Assembly (NCBI RefSeq): GCF_042654065.1
Contig: NZ_JBHSFP010000003.1
Span: forward strand, 62,001 to 126,000
Length of the DNA stretch: 64,000 bases
From: Sphaerisporangium dianthi
Lineage (GTDB): Bacteria; Actinomycetota; Actinomycetes; Streptosporangiales; Streptosporangiaceae
Direction of reading: 5' to 3'
The translations under genes were made by a program, and so were the position numbers. Shown here piece after piece: positions 44,903 through 53,607 of this stretch. The notes under the pieces were generated by a model. It had not been told where the DNA came from. It did not search any database and worked only from the letters and a program-made list of their open reading frames with translations. Within the stretch, counting starts at the first letter, position 1, and each line of letters opens with the position of its first letter.

Positions 44903-45714
44903 ACAACTTGCACCGCGAGCTCGCACCCATCTCCGACGCGGCGTGGGCCGACCTTTCCGAGGAGGCGCGGCGCACGTTCAAGCGTCACGTGGCCGGCCGG
45001 CGGGTCGTCGACGTCCCCGAGCCGGCCGGGCTGGAGCTGGCCGCGGTCGCGACCGGGCACCTGGACGCCATCGAGCCGCCCGCGTCGGGGGTCGTCGCCC
45101 GCACCCGCAGGTCCCAGCCGATCCTGGAGCTGCGGGTGCCGTTCACGGTCGACCGGCGTCAGGTGGACGACGTCGAGCGGGGCGCGAAGGACGCCGACTG
45201 GCAGCCGGTGAAGGACGCCGCGAAGCGCGTCGCGTTCGCCGAGGACCGCGCGGTGTTCCAGGGATACGCCGCGGCGGGCATCGCCGGCATCCGCGACAGC
45301 TCCTCCAACCCGGCGCTCACGCTGCCGTCCGAGGTGGGCGACTACCCCGACGCCGTCAGCCAGGCCATCTCCGCGCTGCGGCTGGCCGGCGTCGGCGGCC
45401 CGTACGACCTGGCGCTGAGCGCCGACGCCTACACCGCCGTGAGCGAGACCGCGGTGCACGGCTACCCGGTCATCGAGCACATCGCCCGCCTGCTCGACGG
45501 GCAGATCATCTGGGCGCCCGCCATCGACGGCGCGTTCCTGCTGTCGAGCCGTGGCGGCGACTTCGAGCTGTGCATCGGGCAGGACCTGTCCATCGGCTAC
45601 CTGTCCCACGACGCCACCACCATCGAGCTCTACTTCCAGGAGACGCTGACCTTCCTGGTGCACACCGCCGAGGCGGCCGTGGCGCTCACCCCGGCGTCCC
45701 CGGCCACCGCCTGA
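44899..45714 (+). CDS. Family 1 encapsulin shell protein
   Basis: 271 aa HK97-fold nanocompartment protein. NNLHRELAPISDAAWADLSEEARRTFKRHVAGRRVVDV is the N-terminal helix that grips the cargo peptide. LRVPFTVDRRQVDDVERGAKDADWQPVKDAAKRVAFAEDRAVFQGY, in sequence order, covers the E-loop and P-domain. IGYLSHDATTIELYFQETLTFLVHTAEAA closes the A-domain. It should assemble a 60-mer around the DyP peroxidase encoded directly upstream with a four-base overlap. A strong terminator follows. Confidence 0.96.
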   Translation: MNNLHRELAPISDAAWADLSEEARRTFKRHVAGRRVVDVPEPAGLELAAVATGHLDAIEPPASGVVARTRRSQPILELRVPFTVDRRQVDDVERGAKDADWQPVKDAAKRVAFAEDRAVFQGYAAAGIAGIRDSSSNPALTLPSEVGDYPDAVSQAISALRLAGVGGPYDLALSADAYTAVSETAVHGYPVIEHIARLLDGQIIWAPAIDGAFLLSSRGGDFELCIGQDLSIGYLSHDATTIELYFQETLTFLVHTAEAAVALTPASPATA

Positions 45715-45735
45715 GATCCACTCTCCGCCGCCGGG

Positions 45736-45780
45736 CCGCCGAAGGGTCGCACCGCCTCTCCCGGTGCGACCCTTCGGCGG
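45736..45780 (+). terminator. Terminator of the DyP-encapsulin operon
   Basis: A 19-pair perfect stem, CCGCCGAAGGGTCGCACCG (45736-45754) with its complement (45762-45780), loop of seven bases, 21 bases past the encapsulin stop. Confidence 0.9.
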
Positions 45781-46388
45781 CGGAGGGACGCGTACGGGCG
45801 CGCGAGGAGACCTTCCGGTCGCCGGAGCGGACCTCATGTACGGCGCGCAATTCCGCAATTACCGCGAATGGCCGCTTGTTCCGGGTGTTGCGGATGTCGT
45901 CAATGATGTGTTACTTTTCTGCGCGTTCGACTGCTCGGTAAGTGATTCCTGTTTCTCCGCCATTCGACTGCGTACGGGGACGCCGTGAGTGTGAGAAAGG
46001 CACTGTTCAGAGCCACGAAGCCGGTGCCCTGGCGAGCCATGGGCCATCCGGACCGCTTTCCATCGAACCGTCGGGGGGCACGGCGCGGCCGCTCATCGCT
46101 TCATCGCGCCCGTCCTCCCGAATTCCCGTCCGAACCTTAACGTAGTCGTGTCCGCGCCGGTCACATGACCGGTGAGGCGCGCTTACGCGTGTCCCGCCGC
46201 GCGGGACGCGCGCGGATCCCCGTCGCAATCGGCCGCCTGTCGCATCGGAACTCGTTCCGCGGGTTCCGCGCGGCTGAAAACACTTCCCGAGTAAAGCGCG
46301 CATGCGCTCGTCGCGTTATGCGCCGGGTGAAGGAAATCTATTTCTTCGCCACTGCCAGGTTTAATCGCGCATAAAAGGGAGAGAAAAA
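45781..46388. other. Low-GC intergenic region before the I36-like gene
   Basis: About 600 bases with clearly lower GC than the rest of the window and no convincing gene. A 50-codon frame from ATG 45836 has a possible GGAG but non-biased codon thirds. The 3' part (46300-46388) must hold the promoter of the secreted protein gene; GGGAGAGAAAAA precedes its GTG. Confidence 0.5.
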
Positions 46389-46790
46389 GTGAACGCTTCC
46401 AGGATCAACCTCAAGGGCAAGTTCGCGGTCGCGGCGTCGCTTGCGGCGGCCGCGTTGCTCGCCGGCGGCCTCACCGCCGGCCCCGCCGCCGCCTCGTCGT
46501 CCTCGGCGCTCGCCGGGACATGCGAGTTCACCCGCACCCTCTGTTTATTCGAGGGCGCCGGGTACACCGGCGCGAGGTTCACCGCGCTGTCGCTGATTCC
46601 TCCGGCGGGCGTCTGCGTCGACCTCGTCGCACACGGCTGGGGCTCGGGGCGGGCCCACTCGGCGATCAACACCGCCACCCAGATCGCCACGCTGTGGAGT
46701 AACACCAACTGCACCGGCACCCCCCTGCCGATCTACCCCGGCAGCTACCCGAGCTTCACCTTCAACGCGGGCAGCGTCTTCGTGTACTGA
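46389..46790 (+). CDS. Small secreted protein, peptidase inhibitor I36-like
   Basis: 133 aa from GTG 46389. The signal peptide FAVAASLAAAALLAGGLTAGPAAA is followed by a compact domain with four cysteines (about 45, 52, 76, 108) able to form two disulfides. CEFTRTLCLFEGAGYTGARFT and HSAINTATQIATLWSN match the I36/SMPI beta-gamma-crystallin-like pattern of Streptomyces metalloproteinase inhibitors. Inhibition of a protease is inferred from the family, not shown. Confidence 0.82.
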   Translation: MNASRINLKGKFAVAASLAAAALLAGGLTAGPAAASSSSALAGTCEFTRTLCLFEGAGYTGARFTALSLIPPAGVCVDLVAHGWGSGRAHSAINTATQIATLWSNTNCTGTPLPIYPGSYPSFTFNAGSVFVY

Positions 46791-46807
46791 TCCCAGAGGG
46801 CATCGCA

Positions 46808-46844
46808 CCGCGGGGAGGGCCACGAGCGGCGGCCCTCCCCGCGG
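46808..46844 (+). terminator. Terminator of the I36-like gene
   Basis: Fourteen-pair stem CCGCGGGGAGGGCC / GGCCCTCCCCGCGG with a nine-base loop, 17 bases past the stop. Confidence 0.8.
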
Positions 46845-47029
46845 GCATGCCGCGCCCCGGCGCGACACGCTCCCGGGCGCCCCGGCGAAGCGCCCGGCGC
46901 TTCGCCGTGCGGCCGAGGTTCGTCAACGGTTAACCGGAAATGCCGTTGTGCGTCGTCCTCCTGCTATGCGCAGGCACTGGGATGCTGAGGCCGCCGGAAA
47001 GATCGGCGGCCCAAGCAGAAAGGACCATG

Positions 47030-49096
47030 ATGTCCCAGGGCCTGTCCCGCCGAGGGTTCCTCGCCGCCGGCGCCGGCGCCGCCGCCGCGTCGTTGCTGCC
47101 CCCCTCCGTCCACGCGGCCATGGCGATGCCGGCCCCCTCCGGCGGCCTGTCCGCCATCAAGCACGTCGTGTACCTCATGCAGGAGAACCGGTCGTTCGAC
47201 CACTACTTCGGCGGGCTGCGCGGAGTGCGCGGATTCGGCGACCGCAACGCGATCAGGCTGCCCGGCGGCGGATCGGTGTTCGAGCAGCCGGACGGGGCCG
47301 GCCACGTGCTGCCCTTCCCGGTGCGGGCGGCCGCGGGCGCGGTGGGCAAGGACCTGCAGTGGATCTCGGCGCTGGCGCACGGCTGGAGCGACGGCCAGGC
47401 CGCGGCCGCGGGCGGCTGGCACAACGGCTGGATCCCCGCCAAGAGCAGCGCCACCATGACCTACTACGAGCGCCAGGACATCCCGCTGCAGTACGAACTG
47501 GCCGACACCTTCACGGTCTGCGACCAGTACTTCTGCTCGGTGCTGTCCTCCACCAGCCCCAACCGCAACTACCACGTGAGCGGGCACACCGGCTACGAGC
47601 CCGGCACCGCCAAGCGGGCGATCGACAACAGCGCGTACGACGAGGACACCCACGCCGGGTACACCTGGGCGAACGCCGGCGAGGTACTCCAGGCCGCCGG
47701 GCGCTCCTGGCAGGTCTACCAGGAGTGGGACAACTACGAGGACAACAACCTCGAGTTCTTCGCCACCTTCCGCCGCGTCGCCCGCAAGGCGCTGCGCGGC
47801 GACTTCCAGAGCATGGACTCCTTCTACTCGGCGCTCGGCCGGGCGAGCGACGCGCAGCGCGAGCAGATGCTGGCCCGCCTGGACGAGGGCGCCGCCGCGC
47901 TGACCCCGCATGAGCGCTCGCTGTACGACCGCGCGCTGCGCCGGGTGCGGCCGGGCACGCTGGCGGCGAGCTTCCGCGCGGACGTCGAGGCGGGCCGGCT
48001 TCCCGAGGTGAGCTACATCGTGCCGTCGGCGGCCGACTCCGAGCACCCGAGCGCGTCCTCGCCGATCCAGAGCGCGCAGATCACCTGGGACATCCTCGAC
48101 GCCATCGCCTCCACCCCGGAGGTCTGGCGCTCGACCGCGCTGTTCATCACCTACGACGAGAACGACGGCTTCTTCGACCACGTGCCGCCGCCGCGCCCCC
48201 CGGCCGAGCGGGCAGAGGAGTACTACGAGGGCAACCCGGTCGGGTTCGGCATGCGGGTGCCGATGACCGTCGTCTCGCCGTGGACCGTCGGCGGGTACGT
48301 CTGCTCGCAGGTCTTCGACCACTCCTCCACGGTGCGGTTCCTGGAGAGCTGGCTGCGGGTGCGCTTCCCCGACGTCTCGCCCTGGCGGCGCACGGTCTCG
48401 GGCGACCTCACCTCGGCGTTCGACTTCACCACGGCGGGCCGGCGGCCCGCCCCCGCGCACCCGGCGCAGGTGCCGGCGTTCAGCGGGCGCTGGCGTCCGT
48501 CCCCGCCCGCCGACCAGCGGATGCCCGTGCAGGAGGAGGGCGCCCGCCCGGCCCGCCCGTTGCCGTACCAGCCCGACGCCTCGGCGCGGCTGCGCGGCAG
48601 GACGCTGCACCTGGCCTTCGCCAACCGGGGCGCCGAGAGCGTGCACATGGCGCTCTACCCTTACGCGGGCGAGCTCGCCGCGCCGCTGCACCTCGACGTG
48701 CTCGGGGAGACCACCCGGGCCGTCCAGGTGCCCGGCGACCGCTACGACCTGGTGCTGACCGGCCCGAACGGCTTCCGCAGGGAGTTCGGCGGCTCGCTCG
48801 CCGGCGCGGCGGCGGGCCTGCGGGTCTCCACCCGGATCGACGGCGGCGCGCAGCGGCTGACCCTCGTGTTCGAGAACGCGGGAAGCGAGCGGGTCAAGCT
48901 GCGCGTCCACGCGCTGGCCTACGAGGACCGCGACATGGCGGTCGTCCTTCGGCCGGGCCAGTGCCGGGAGGTCCCCTGGCCCGCCAAGGCGGCGCGGGGC
49001 TGGTACGACGTCCAGGTCTCCTGTGAGCAGGACCCGGCGTTCGCCCGGCGCCTGATGGGCCACATCGAGAACGGCCGACCCAGCGTCACCGGCTGA
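47030..49096 (+). CDS. Tat-exported phospholipase C (phosphocholine-specific type)
   Basis: 688 aa. Tat signal SRRGFLAAGAGAAAASLLPP, then an alkaline-phosphatase-superfamily phosphoesterase: HVVYLMQENRSFDHYFGGLRGVRGFGDRNA (metal site Glu/Asn and active Thr/Ser region), SSTSPNRNYHVSGH, FITYDENDGFFDHVPPPRPP. Two C-terminal beta domains follow (HLAFANRGAESVHMALYPYAG; VLTGPNGFRREFGGSLAG), as in PlcH/PlcN. The start ATG 47030 is five bases after AGGA; ATG 47027 is adjacent. It hydrolyses phosphatidylcholine or sphingomyelin to release phosphocholine; a phosphate-scavenging role is likely. Confidence 0.93.
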   Translation: MSQGLSRRGFLAAGAGAAAASLLPPSVHAAMAMPAPSGGLSAIKHVVYLMQENRSFDHYFGGLRGVRGFGDRNAIRLPGGGSVFEQPDGAGHVLPFPVRAAAGAVGKDLQWISALAHGWSDGQAAAAGGWHNGWIPAKSSATMTYYERQDIPLQYELADTFTVCDQYFCSVLSSTSPNRNYHVSGHTGYEPGTAKRAIDNSAYDEDTHAGYTWANAGEVLQAAGRSWQVYQEWDNYEDNNLEFFATFRRVARKALRGDFQSMDSFYSALGRASDAQREQMLARLDEGAAALTPHERSLYDRALRRVRPGTLAASFRADVEAGRLPEVSYIVPSAADSEHPSASSPIQSAQITWDILDAIASTPEVWRSTALFITYDENDGFFDHVPPPRPPAERAEEYYEGNPVGFGMRVPMTVVSPWTVGGYVCSQVFDHSSTVRFLESWLRVRFPDVSPWRRTVSGDLTSAFDFTTAGRRPAPAHPAQVPAFSGRWRPSPPADQRMPVQEEGARPARPLPYQPDASARLRGRTLHLAFANRGAESVHMALYPYAGELAAPLHLDVLGETTRAVQVPGDRYDLVLTGPNGFRREFGGSLAGAAAGLRVSTRIDGGAQRLTLVFENAGSERVKLRVHALAYEDRDMAVVLRPGQCREVPWPAKAARGWYDVQVSCEQDPAFARRLMGHIENGRPSVTG

Positions 49097-49273
49097 GAAC
49101 CGGCCACCGCTTCGCCGTCCGGCCGACGATGTCGCCTCGCGGTGGTCGCGACGAGGGGTCCACTCCCTGTGCGGTGTTCCTCGTTCACCCGCGGTGACGC
49201 CACGGCTCGACCGGTCCGCTCGTCCGTGAGAAGCGGAGATCCGCGGGGACGGCGTGGACGCCTCCTGCAGTGG

Positions 49274-49444
49274 GTGTTCGTGCTTCACGGCAGATCTGCG
49301 GAGATCAGCGCCCTCGACGAGGTGATCGTGCGGGCCCGCGACGGGTTCGGCGGCGCGGTGGTGCTGCGAGGCGAGGCGGGCGCGGGCAAGACCGCCCTGC
49401 TCGGCGCGGCATCCTCGCGCACACGGCCGGGTGAGGTGTCGTGA
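49274..49444 (+). pseudogene. N-terminal fragment of a LuxR-type AAA regulator
   Basis: The frame from GTG 49274 reads LHGRSAEISALDEVIVRARDG then FGGAVVLRGEAGAGKTALLGAA. This is the exact start of large ATP-binding LuxR regulators (AAA_16, Walker A GEAGAGKT). It stops at 49444 after 56 codons, whereas intact members have about 900 residues. Only the N-terminus remains, so it is a truncation remnant. Confidence 0.7.
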
Positions 49445-49524
49445 AGGAGCGCCGGCACCGGCCACCGGCCGGCCCGCCACGCGCGGGCGCGACGGCCCGC
49501 CGCCGGAGGCCGTTCACAAGGGGC

Positions 49525-49617
49525 CGGGCGGCCTCGATGAGCTCCTGCCGGCCCGCACGTCCGCGCGTGCGGGCCGGCGCCTGTCAGGAGGGTCGGGCGG
49601 CCTCGATGAGCTCTTGC
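49525..49617. repeat. Duplicated 3' end of the Gfo/Idh gene flanking its terminator
   Basis: A 24-base sequence coding for the last residues of the dehydrogenase (QELIEAARP on the minus strand) occurs at 49594-49617 inside the gene and again at 49525-49548 beyond the stop, with one mismatch. The terminator hairpin lies between the copies. Confidence 0.85.
49547..49578 (-). terminator. Terminator of the leftward sugar operon
   Basis: Thirteen-pair stem GCCGGCCCGCACG / CGTGCGGGCCGGC with a six-base loop, directly after the Gfo/Idh stop. Confidence 0.8.
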
Positions 49618-50459
49618 AGGCGCAGCCCCCGGGCCGCGTCCAGCTCACCGGAGCGGCCCGCGCGCACGGCCGCGGCGAACTCGGCGCGCAGCACCGGCCA
49701 GCCCTGCTCGTGGTCGATGCCGGAGGTGTCGTAGAGCAGGGTCCCGGCCGGTCCGAACAGCTCCACCTGGGTGCGCGCCCCGGTCAGCGGGACGCACCCC
49801 GACAGCGACGCCTGGCTGACGGCGCCGCCGGCGTGCTCACAGGTCAGCTCCACCCACCGGCGCGGGTCGCCGGTGCCCCTGATGGAGACGATGGGCCCGA
49901 TGGCGGTGTCCAGCAGGTCCAGCAGGTGCGGGCCGAGGTCGAGCAGCGCCCCCTCCTGGAGCCGCCAGCCGGTGGCGAACTCCCCGCCGAGGAAGGCGCC
50001 GTGCAGGTAGCACGAGCGGGCGCCGGTCGTCTCGAACCCCGCCGCGCGGCGCAGGAACTCGCGCGTGGCGGGGTGGTAGCGCTTGGTCAGCACCATCTGC
50101 GAGACGACGCCCGCGGCGGCGACGGCGTCGGCCACGGCGCGGGCCGCGGCGAGGTCGGGGCCGAGCGGCTTCTCCAGCAGCAGGGCCTTGCCGGCCTTGG
50201 CCGCGCGCACCGCGAGCTCGGCCTGCACGGCGGGCGGGACGGCGAACGCGACGGCCTCGCAGCGGTCGAACAGCTCCTCCGGCGTGCCGGCGACGGCGGC
50301 GCCGTACGGCGCGGCGACCTCGCGGGCGGCGTCCGGGCGGCGCGCCCAGACGGCCGCGAGCCGCGTCTCGGGGCCGGCCGCCAGCATGCGGGCGTGCATG
50401 GCGCGGGCCCACGGGCCGGCGCCGACCAGGCCGACCTCGACGGGAGTGGTGGTGCTCAC
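49584..50459 (-). CDS. Gfo/Idh/MocA family oxidoreductase of the sugar locus
   Basis: 291 aa from GTG 50459, overlapping the ROK stop as GTGA. VEVGLVGAGPWARAMHARM (Rossmann), EKPLGPDLAAARAVADAV with family Lys near residue 90, and LLDLGPHLLDLLDTAIGP. It is shorter than the usual 330-390 aa family length: the C-terminal domain is compact. Last gene of the leftward operon; probably oxidises or reduces the imported sugar. Confidence 0.9.
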   Translation of the reverse strand: MSTTTPVEVGLVGAGPWARAMHARMLAAGPETRLAAVWARRPDAAREVAAPYGAAVAGTPEELFDRCEAVAFAVPPAVQAELAVRAAKAGKALLLEKPLGPDLAAARAVADAVAAAGVVSQMVLTKRYHPATREFLRRAAGFETTGARSCYLHGAFLGGEFATGWRLQEGALLDLGPHLLDLLDTAIGPIVSIRGTGDPRRWVELTCEHAGGAVSQASLSGCVPLTGARTQVELFGPAGTLLYDTSGIDHEQGWPVLRAEFAAAVRAGRSGELDAARGLRLQELIEAARPS

Positions 50460-51676
50460 AGGTTCTCTCCAGCGGTGGGGCGGGATGGGCGGGCCGCCGC
50501 CAGACGGGCGTCGGCCTGGTCGGGGGCGTACAGGTGCTCGACCACCATCGCGGTGGCGCCGGCGAGCGCGGCGCGCTCGCCCAGCCGGGAGGTCACCACC
50601 TGCAGGTTGCGTGTGGCCCGGGGCAGGGCGCGCTGGTACAGCAGCTCGCGCACCCCGGTGACGAAATGGGTCTCGGCCAGATCCCCGGCGATCATCAGGA
50701 CGCCGGGGTTGAGCAGGGTGACGACGGTGGCGAGCACCTCGCCGCAGCGCTTGCCCGCCTCGCGGGCCAGGCGCACCGCGTCGGGGGAGCCCGCGTCGAG
50801 GAGGGCGCGGACGTCGGCGGCCGACTCGGCGGGCACGCCGAGGGCGGCGAGCCGCCCGGCCAGGGCCCGGCCGCTGGCGACGGCGGCCAGGCAGCCGTAG
50901 GAGCCGCACATGCAGTGGGCGTCCTGCTGGTCGTGCAGGCGGATGTGGCCGAGGTCGCCGGCGCCGCCGTCGACGCCGCGGAAGACCCCGCCGTCGATGA
51001 CGACGCCGGCGCCGATGCCGGTGGACACCTTGACCAGGACGAACGTGGAGCAGTCGGCGAACGCGCCGCGCTGCTCGCCGAGCCCCATCAGGTTGGCGTC
51101 GTTGTCGACCAGGACGGGGACGGCGGTGTCCACGCCGGCGTGCCGGTTCAAGGACTCCTGCGTGCGCTCGGGCACCGGGTAGCCGTCCCAGCCGGGCATG
51201 ATCGGCGGCCGGACCACCCGTCCGGACGTCCAGTCGACGGGGCCGGGCAGCGACAGGCCCACCCCGCACACCGCCGACGGAGCGGCGCCGGCCGCGGCAA
51301 GCAGGCCGGCGAACCAGGCGGCGAGCCGGTCGAGCACCGGCTCGGGGCCGTCGTCGATCAGCAGGACCCCGGCGCGCTCGGCCAGGACGCCGCCGGCCAG
51401 GTCCAGGACGGCGGCGCGCGCGTGCGTGGTGTCCAGGTCGGCGGCCAGGACGACGGCGTGCCCGGGGTCGAACTCCAGCCGGACGGAGGGACGCCCCCCG
51501 GTGGACGGGCCGCCGGCGGCCTCGCGCAGCCAGCCCGCGGCGAACAGCTGGTCCAGCCGCTGGCCGACGGTGGAGCGTGACAGGCCGGTGACGCTCTGGA
51601 GCTCGGTGCGGGTGTTCGCCTGACCGGTGCGGATCAGTTCCAGCAGGTGACCGGCCGTGCTCCAGGGCGTCGCCAT
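50456..51676 (-). CDS. ROK family transcriptional regulator (NagC/XylR type)
   Basis: 406 aa. N-terminal winged helix LLELIRTGQANTRTELQSVTGLSRSTVGQRLDQL, then a ROK domain: VGLSLPGPVDWTSGRVV, DNDANLMGLGEQRGA and TGIGAGVVIDGGVFRGVDGGAGDLGHIRLH. The zinc-type motif HCMCGSYGCLAAVASG is present. With an HTH it is a sugar-responsive repressor, not a kinase. It lies between the permease and dehydrogenase genes of the operon and most likely binds the divergent control region at 55063. Confidence 0.94.
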   Translation of the reverse strand: MATPWSTAGHLLELIRTGQANTRTELQSVTGLSRSTVGQRLDQLFAAGWLREAAGGPSTGGRPSVRLEFDPGHAVVLAADLDTTHARAAVLDLAGGVLAERAGVLLIDDGPEPVLDRLAAWFAGLLAAAGAAPSAVCGVGLSLPGPVDWTSGRVVRPPIMPGWDGYPVPERTQESLNRHAGVDTAVPVLVDNDANLMGLGEQRGAFADCSTFVLVKVSTGIGAGVVIDGGVFRGVDGGAGDLGHIRLHDQQDAHCMCGSYGCLAAVASGRALAGRLAALGVPAESAADVRALLDAGSPDAVRLAREAGKRCGEVLATVVTLLNPGVLMIAGDLAETHFVTGVRELLYQRALPRATRNLQVVTSRLGERAALAGATAMVVEHLYAPDQADARLAAARPSRPTAGENL

Positions 51677-51692
51677 CTGGGGGATGTCTCCT

Positions 51693-52559
51693 CTAGCTCT
51701 TGTCGGCGCCGCTGGTCAGGCCTTCGGTAAGGAGGCGTTCAACGGCGTAGAAAAGAAGTACCACGGGGATGGTGAGGACGACCGACCCGGCCATGAGCAC
51801 GGTCTTGGAGACCTCGATGCCGTTGGCGAGCTGCTGCAGGCCGAGCGACACCGTCCACTTGTCGGGGTCGGCGGCGAGGAACAGCAGCGCGAACAGGAAC
51901 TCGTTCCAGGCGATCATGAAGACGTACAGGCCGGTCGCCATCAGCGACGGCGCCGACAGCGGCAGCACGATGCGGCGCACGATCTGGACGCGCGAGCAGC
52001 CGTCGAGCGCCGCCGCCTCCTCGATGCTGCGGGGGATGGTGACGAAGTAGTTCTTCAGCATGTAGATGGAGACGGGGACGGTCTGCGCGATGTACACGAT
52101 GGCGAGCCCCACGAGGCTTCCCTGCAGGCCGATGCGCGCGAACATCACGAACAGCGGCACCGCGAGCAGCGTCGCGGGGAACAGGTAGACGGCCAGGAAC
52201 ACGGCGCTGACCTGCCGGCCGCCGAAGAACCTCAGCCGGCTGATGGCGTAGGCGCCCGGCACCGAGGCCAGCAGCGTGAGCGCGACCGTGGCCAGGGCGA
52301 CGAGCGCGGAGTTGCCGAGCATCCGCAGGAAGCCCTGCCCCCCGTCGTCGGTCGAGCGCAGGACCTCCTGGTAGGTGGCGGAGGTCAGTTCCGACAGGCC
52401 CACCCACAGCTTGCCTGGGGCCAGCAGCAGCTGGTCGATGGGCTTCACCGACAGCAGCAGCATGTAGTAGAAGGGGAAGATCGTGATCACCGCGAGGAAA
52501 GCGATGACGACCCATCGCAGCGCCCCGAAGACCCGCTCCTCGACCTGCGCGCGGCTCAT
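51693..52559 (-). CDS. Carbohydrate ABC transporter permease (MalG-like)
   Basis: 288 aa, six spans (WVVIAFLAVITIFPFYYMLLLSV first), EAA loop in PRSIEEAAALDGCSRVQIVRRIVLPLSAPSL. CUT1-family inner membrane subunit. Start ATG 52559 overlaps the stop of the MalF-like gene. No ATPase gene is in the locus, so a shared MsiK-type ATPase elsewhere is expected, as is common in actinomycetes. Confidence 0.94.
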   Translation of the reverse strand: MSRAQVEERVFGALRWVVIAFLAVITIFPFYYMLLLSVKPIDQLLLAPGKLWVGLSELTSATYQEVLRSTDDGGQGFLRMLGNSALVALATVALTLLASVPGAYAISRLRFFGGRQVSAVFLAVYLFPATLLAVPLFVMFARIGLQGSLVGLAIVYIAQTVPVSIYMLKNYFVTIPRSIEEAAALDGCSRVQIVRRIVLPLSAPSLMATGLYVFMIAWNEFLFALLFLAADPDKWTVSLGLQQLANGIEVSKTVLMAGSVVLTIPVVLLFYAVERLLTEGLTSGADKS

Positions 52560-53572
52560 GACTCCTCCTCCTGGACCTTCCTGGCGAAGAACGTGAAATA
52601 GACGCCGAGCAGCACGGCGAGGATGACGGCCAGCACCAGGGCCTGCGCGGCCGCCGCGCCCACGTCGTAGCGGGCGGTGAGGAAGTCGTAGACCCGCACG
52701 GCCACGACGTCGGTGCCCGAGCCGCCGCCGGTGAGCAGGTAGACGTCGTCGAACTTGTTGAACGTCATGATGAACCGCAGCACCGTCAGCAGCGCGATCA
52801 CCGGCATCAGCTGGGGGAGCAGGATGTGGCGGAAGCGCTGGGTGAGCGTGGCGCCGTCGACCGTGGCGGCCTCCTCCAGCCCGGCCGGCACGGCCTGCAG
52901 CCGCGCGAGCAGGAACAGGAAGGCGAAGGGGAAGTAGCGCCAGATCTCGAAGGCGATGACGGTCAGCAGGGCGAGCGGCACCTGCACGTCCCAGCCGAGG
53001 AAGGAGACCTCCTGGGCGCGGGTGGACAGGAAGGCGACCGGCTTCTCCCAGCCGAGCAGCTTGGCGCCCCACTCGTTGACGATGCCGAACTGCGGGCTGA
53101 GCGCGATCTCCCAGACGAAGGTGACGGCCACCACCGGCGCGACGTAGGGCAGCAGCATCGACCCGCGCAGCAGGGCCCGGCCGCGGAAGGGGCGGCGCAG
53201 GGCGAGCGCCGCGACCAGCCCGAGGGCGATCGAGCCCGCGGTGCCGCCCACGGTGTAGACCAGGGTGGTCCACAGCGAGGACCAGAAGCCCGGCGAGGTG
53301 AGGACCTCGGCGAAGTTGTCCCACGTCCAGCCGGACAGGAAGCTCATCGTCTGGATGTCGACCAGCCGCGCGCGCTGGAAGGCCAGCAGCACGGTCCAGG
53401 CGATCGGCAGGATGACGACGACCAGGACGACCAGCGCCGTCGGGGACACGAAGGCCAGGCCGGTGCGGTTCTCGCGCTGGGCCAGGGTGAGGTTTCCTCC
53501 GGCGCGGGCCGGCGGCCGTCCGGGGCCGGTCGCGGGGGAGGGGCGCCGCTCGGCGCCTCGTACGGTGCTCAT
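52556..53572 (-). CDS. Carbohydrate ABC transporter permease (MalF-like)
   Basis: 338 aa from ATG 53572 (AGAGGA upstream); a GTG at 53611 overlapping the binding-protein stop is an alternative. Spans include ALVVLVVVILPIAWTVLLAF and SIALGLVAALALRRPF; the EAA loop reads PAGLEEAATVDGATLTQRFRHILLPQL. It pairs with the MalG-like permease downstream. Confidence 0.93.
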   Translation of the reverse strand: MSTVRGAERRPSPATGPGRPPARAGGNLTLAQRENRTGLAFVSPTALVVLVVVILPIAWTVLLAFQRARLVDIQTMSFLSGWTWDNFAEVLTSPGFWSSLWTTLVYTVGGTAGSIALGLVAALALRRPFRGRALLRGSMLLPYVAPVVAVTFVWEIALSPQFGIVNEWGAKLLGWEKPVAFLSTRAQEVSFLGWDVQVPLALLTVIAFEIWRYFPFAFLFLLARLQAVPAGLEEAATVDGATLTQRFRHILLPQLMPVIALLTVLRFIMTFNKFDDVYLLTGGGSGTDVVAVRVYDFLTARYDVGAAAAQALVLAVILAVLLGVYFTFFARKVQEEES

Positions 53573-53607
53573 CGTGGGTTCCTCTGGGGACGGAGCCGAA
53601 GGGCGGC

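Noticed and set aside
45836..45988. 50-codon Cys/Ser-rich frame that might be a lanthipeptide precursor
   Set aside because: No modification or export genes nearby and unbiased codon thirds; kept only as a note in the low-GC finding.
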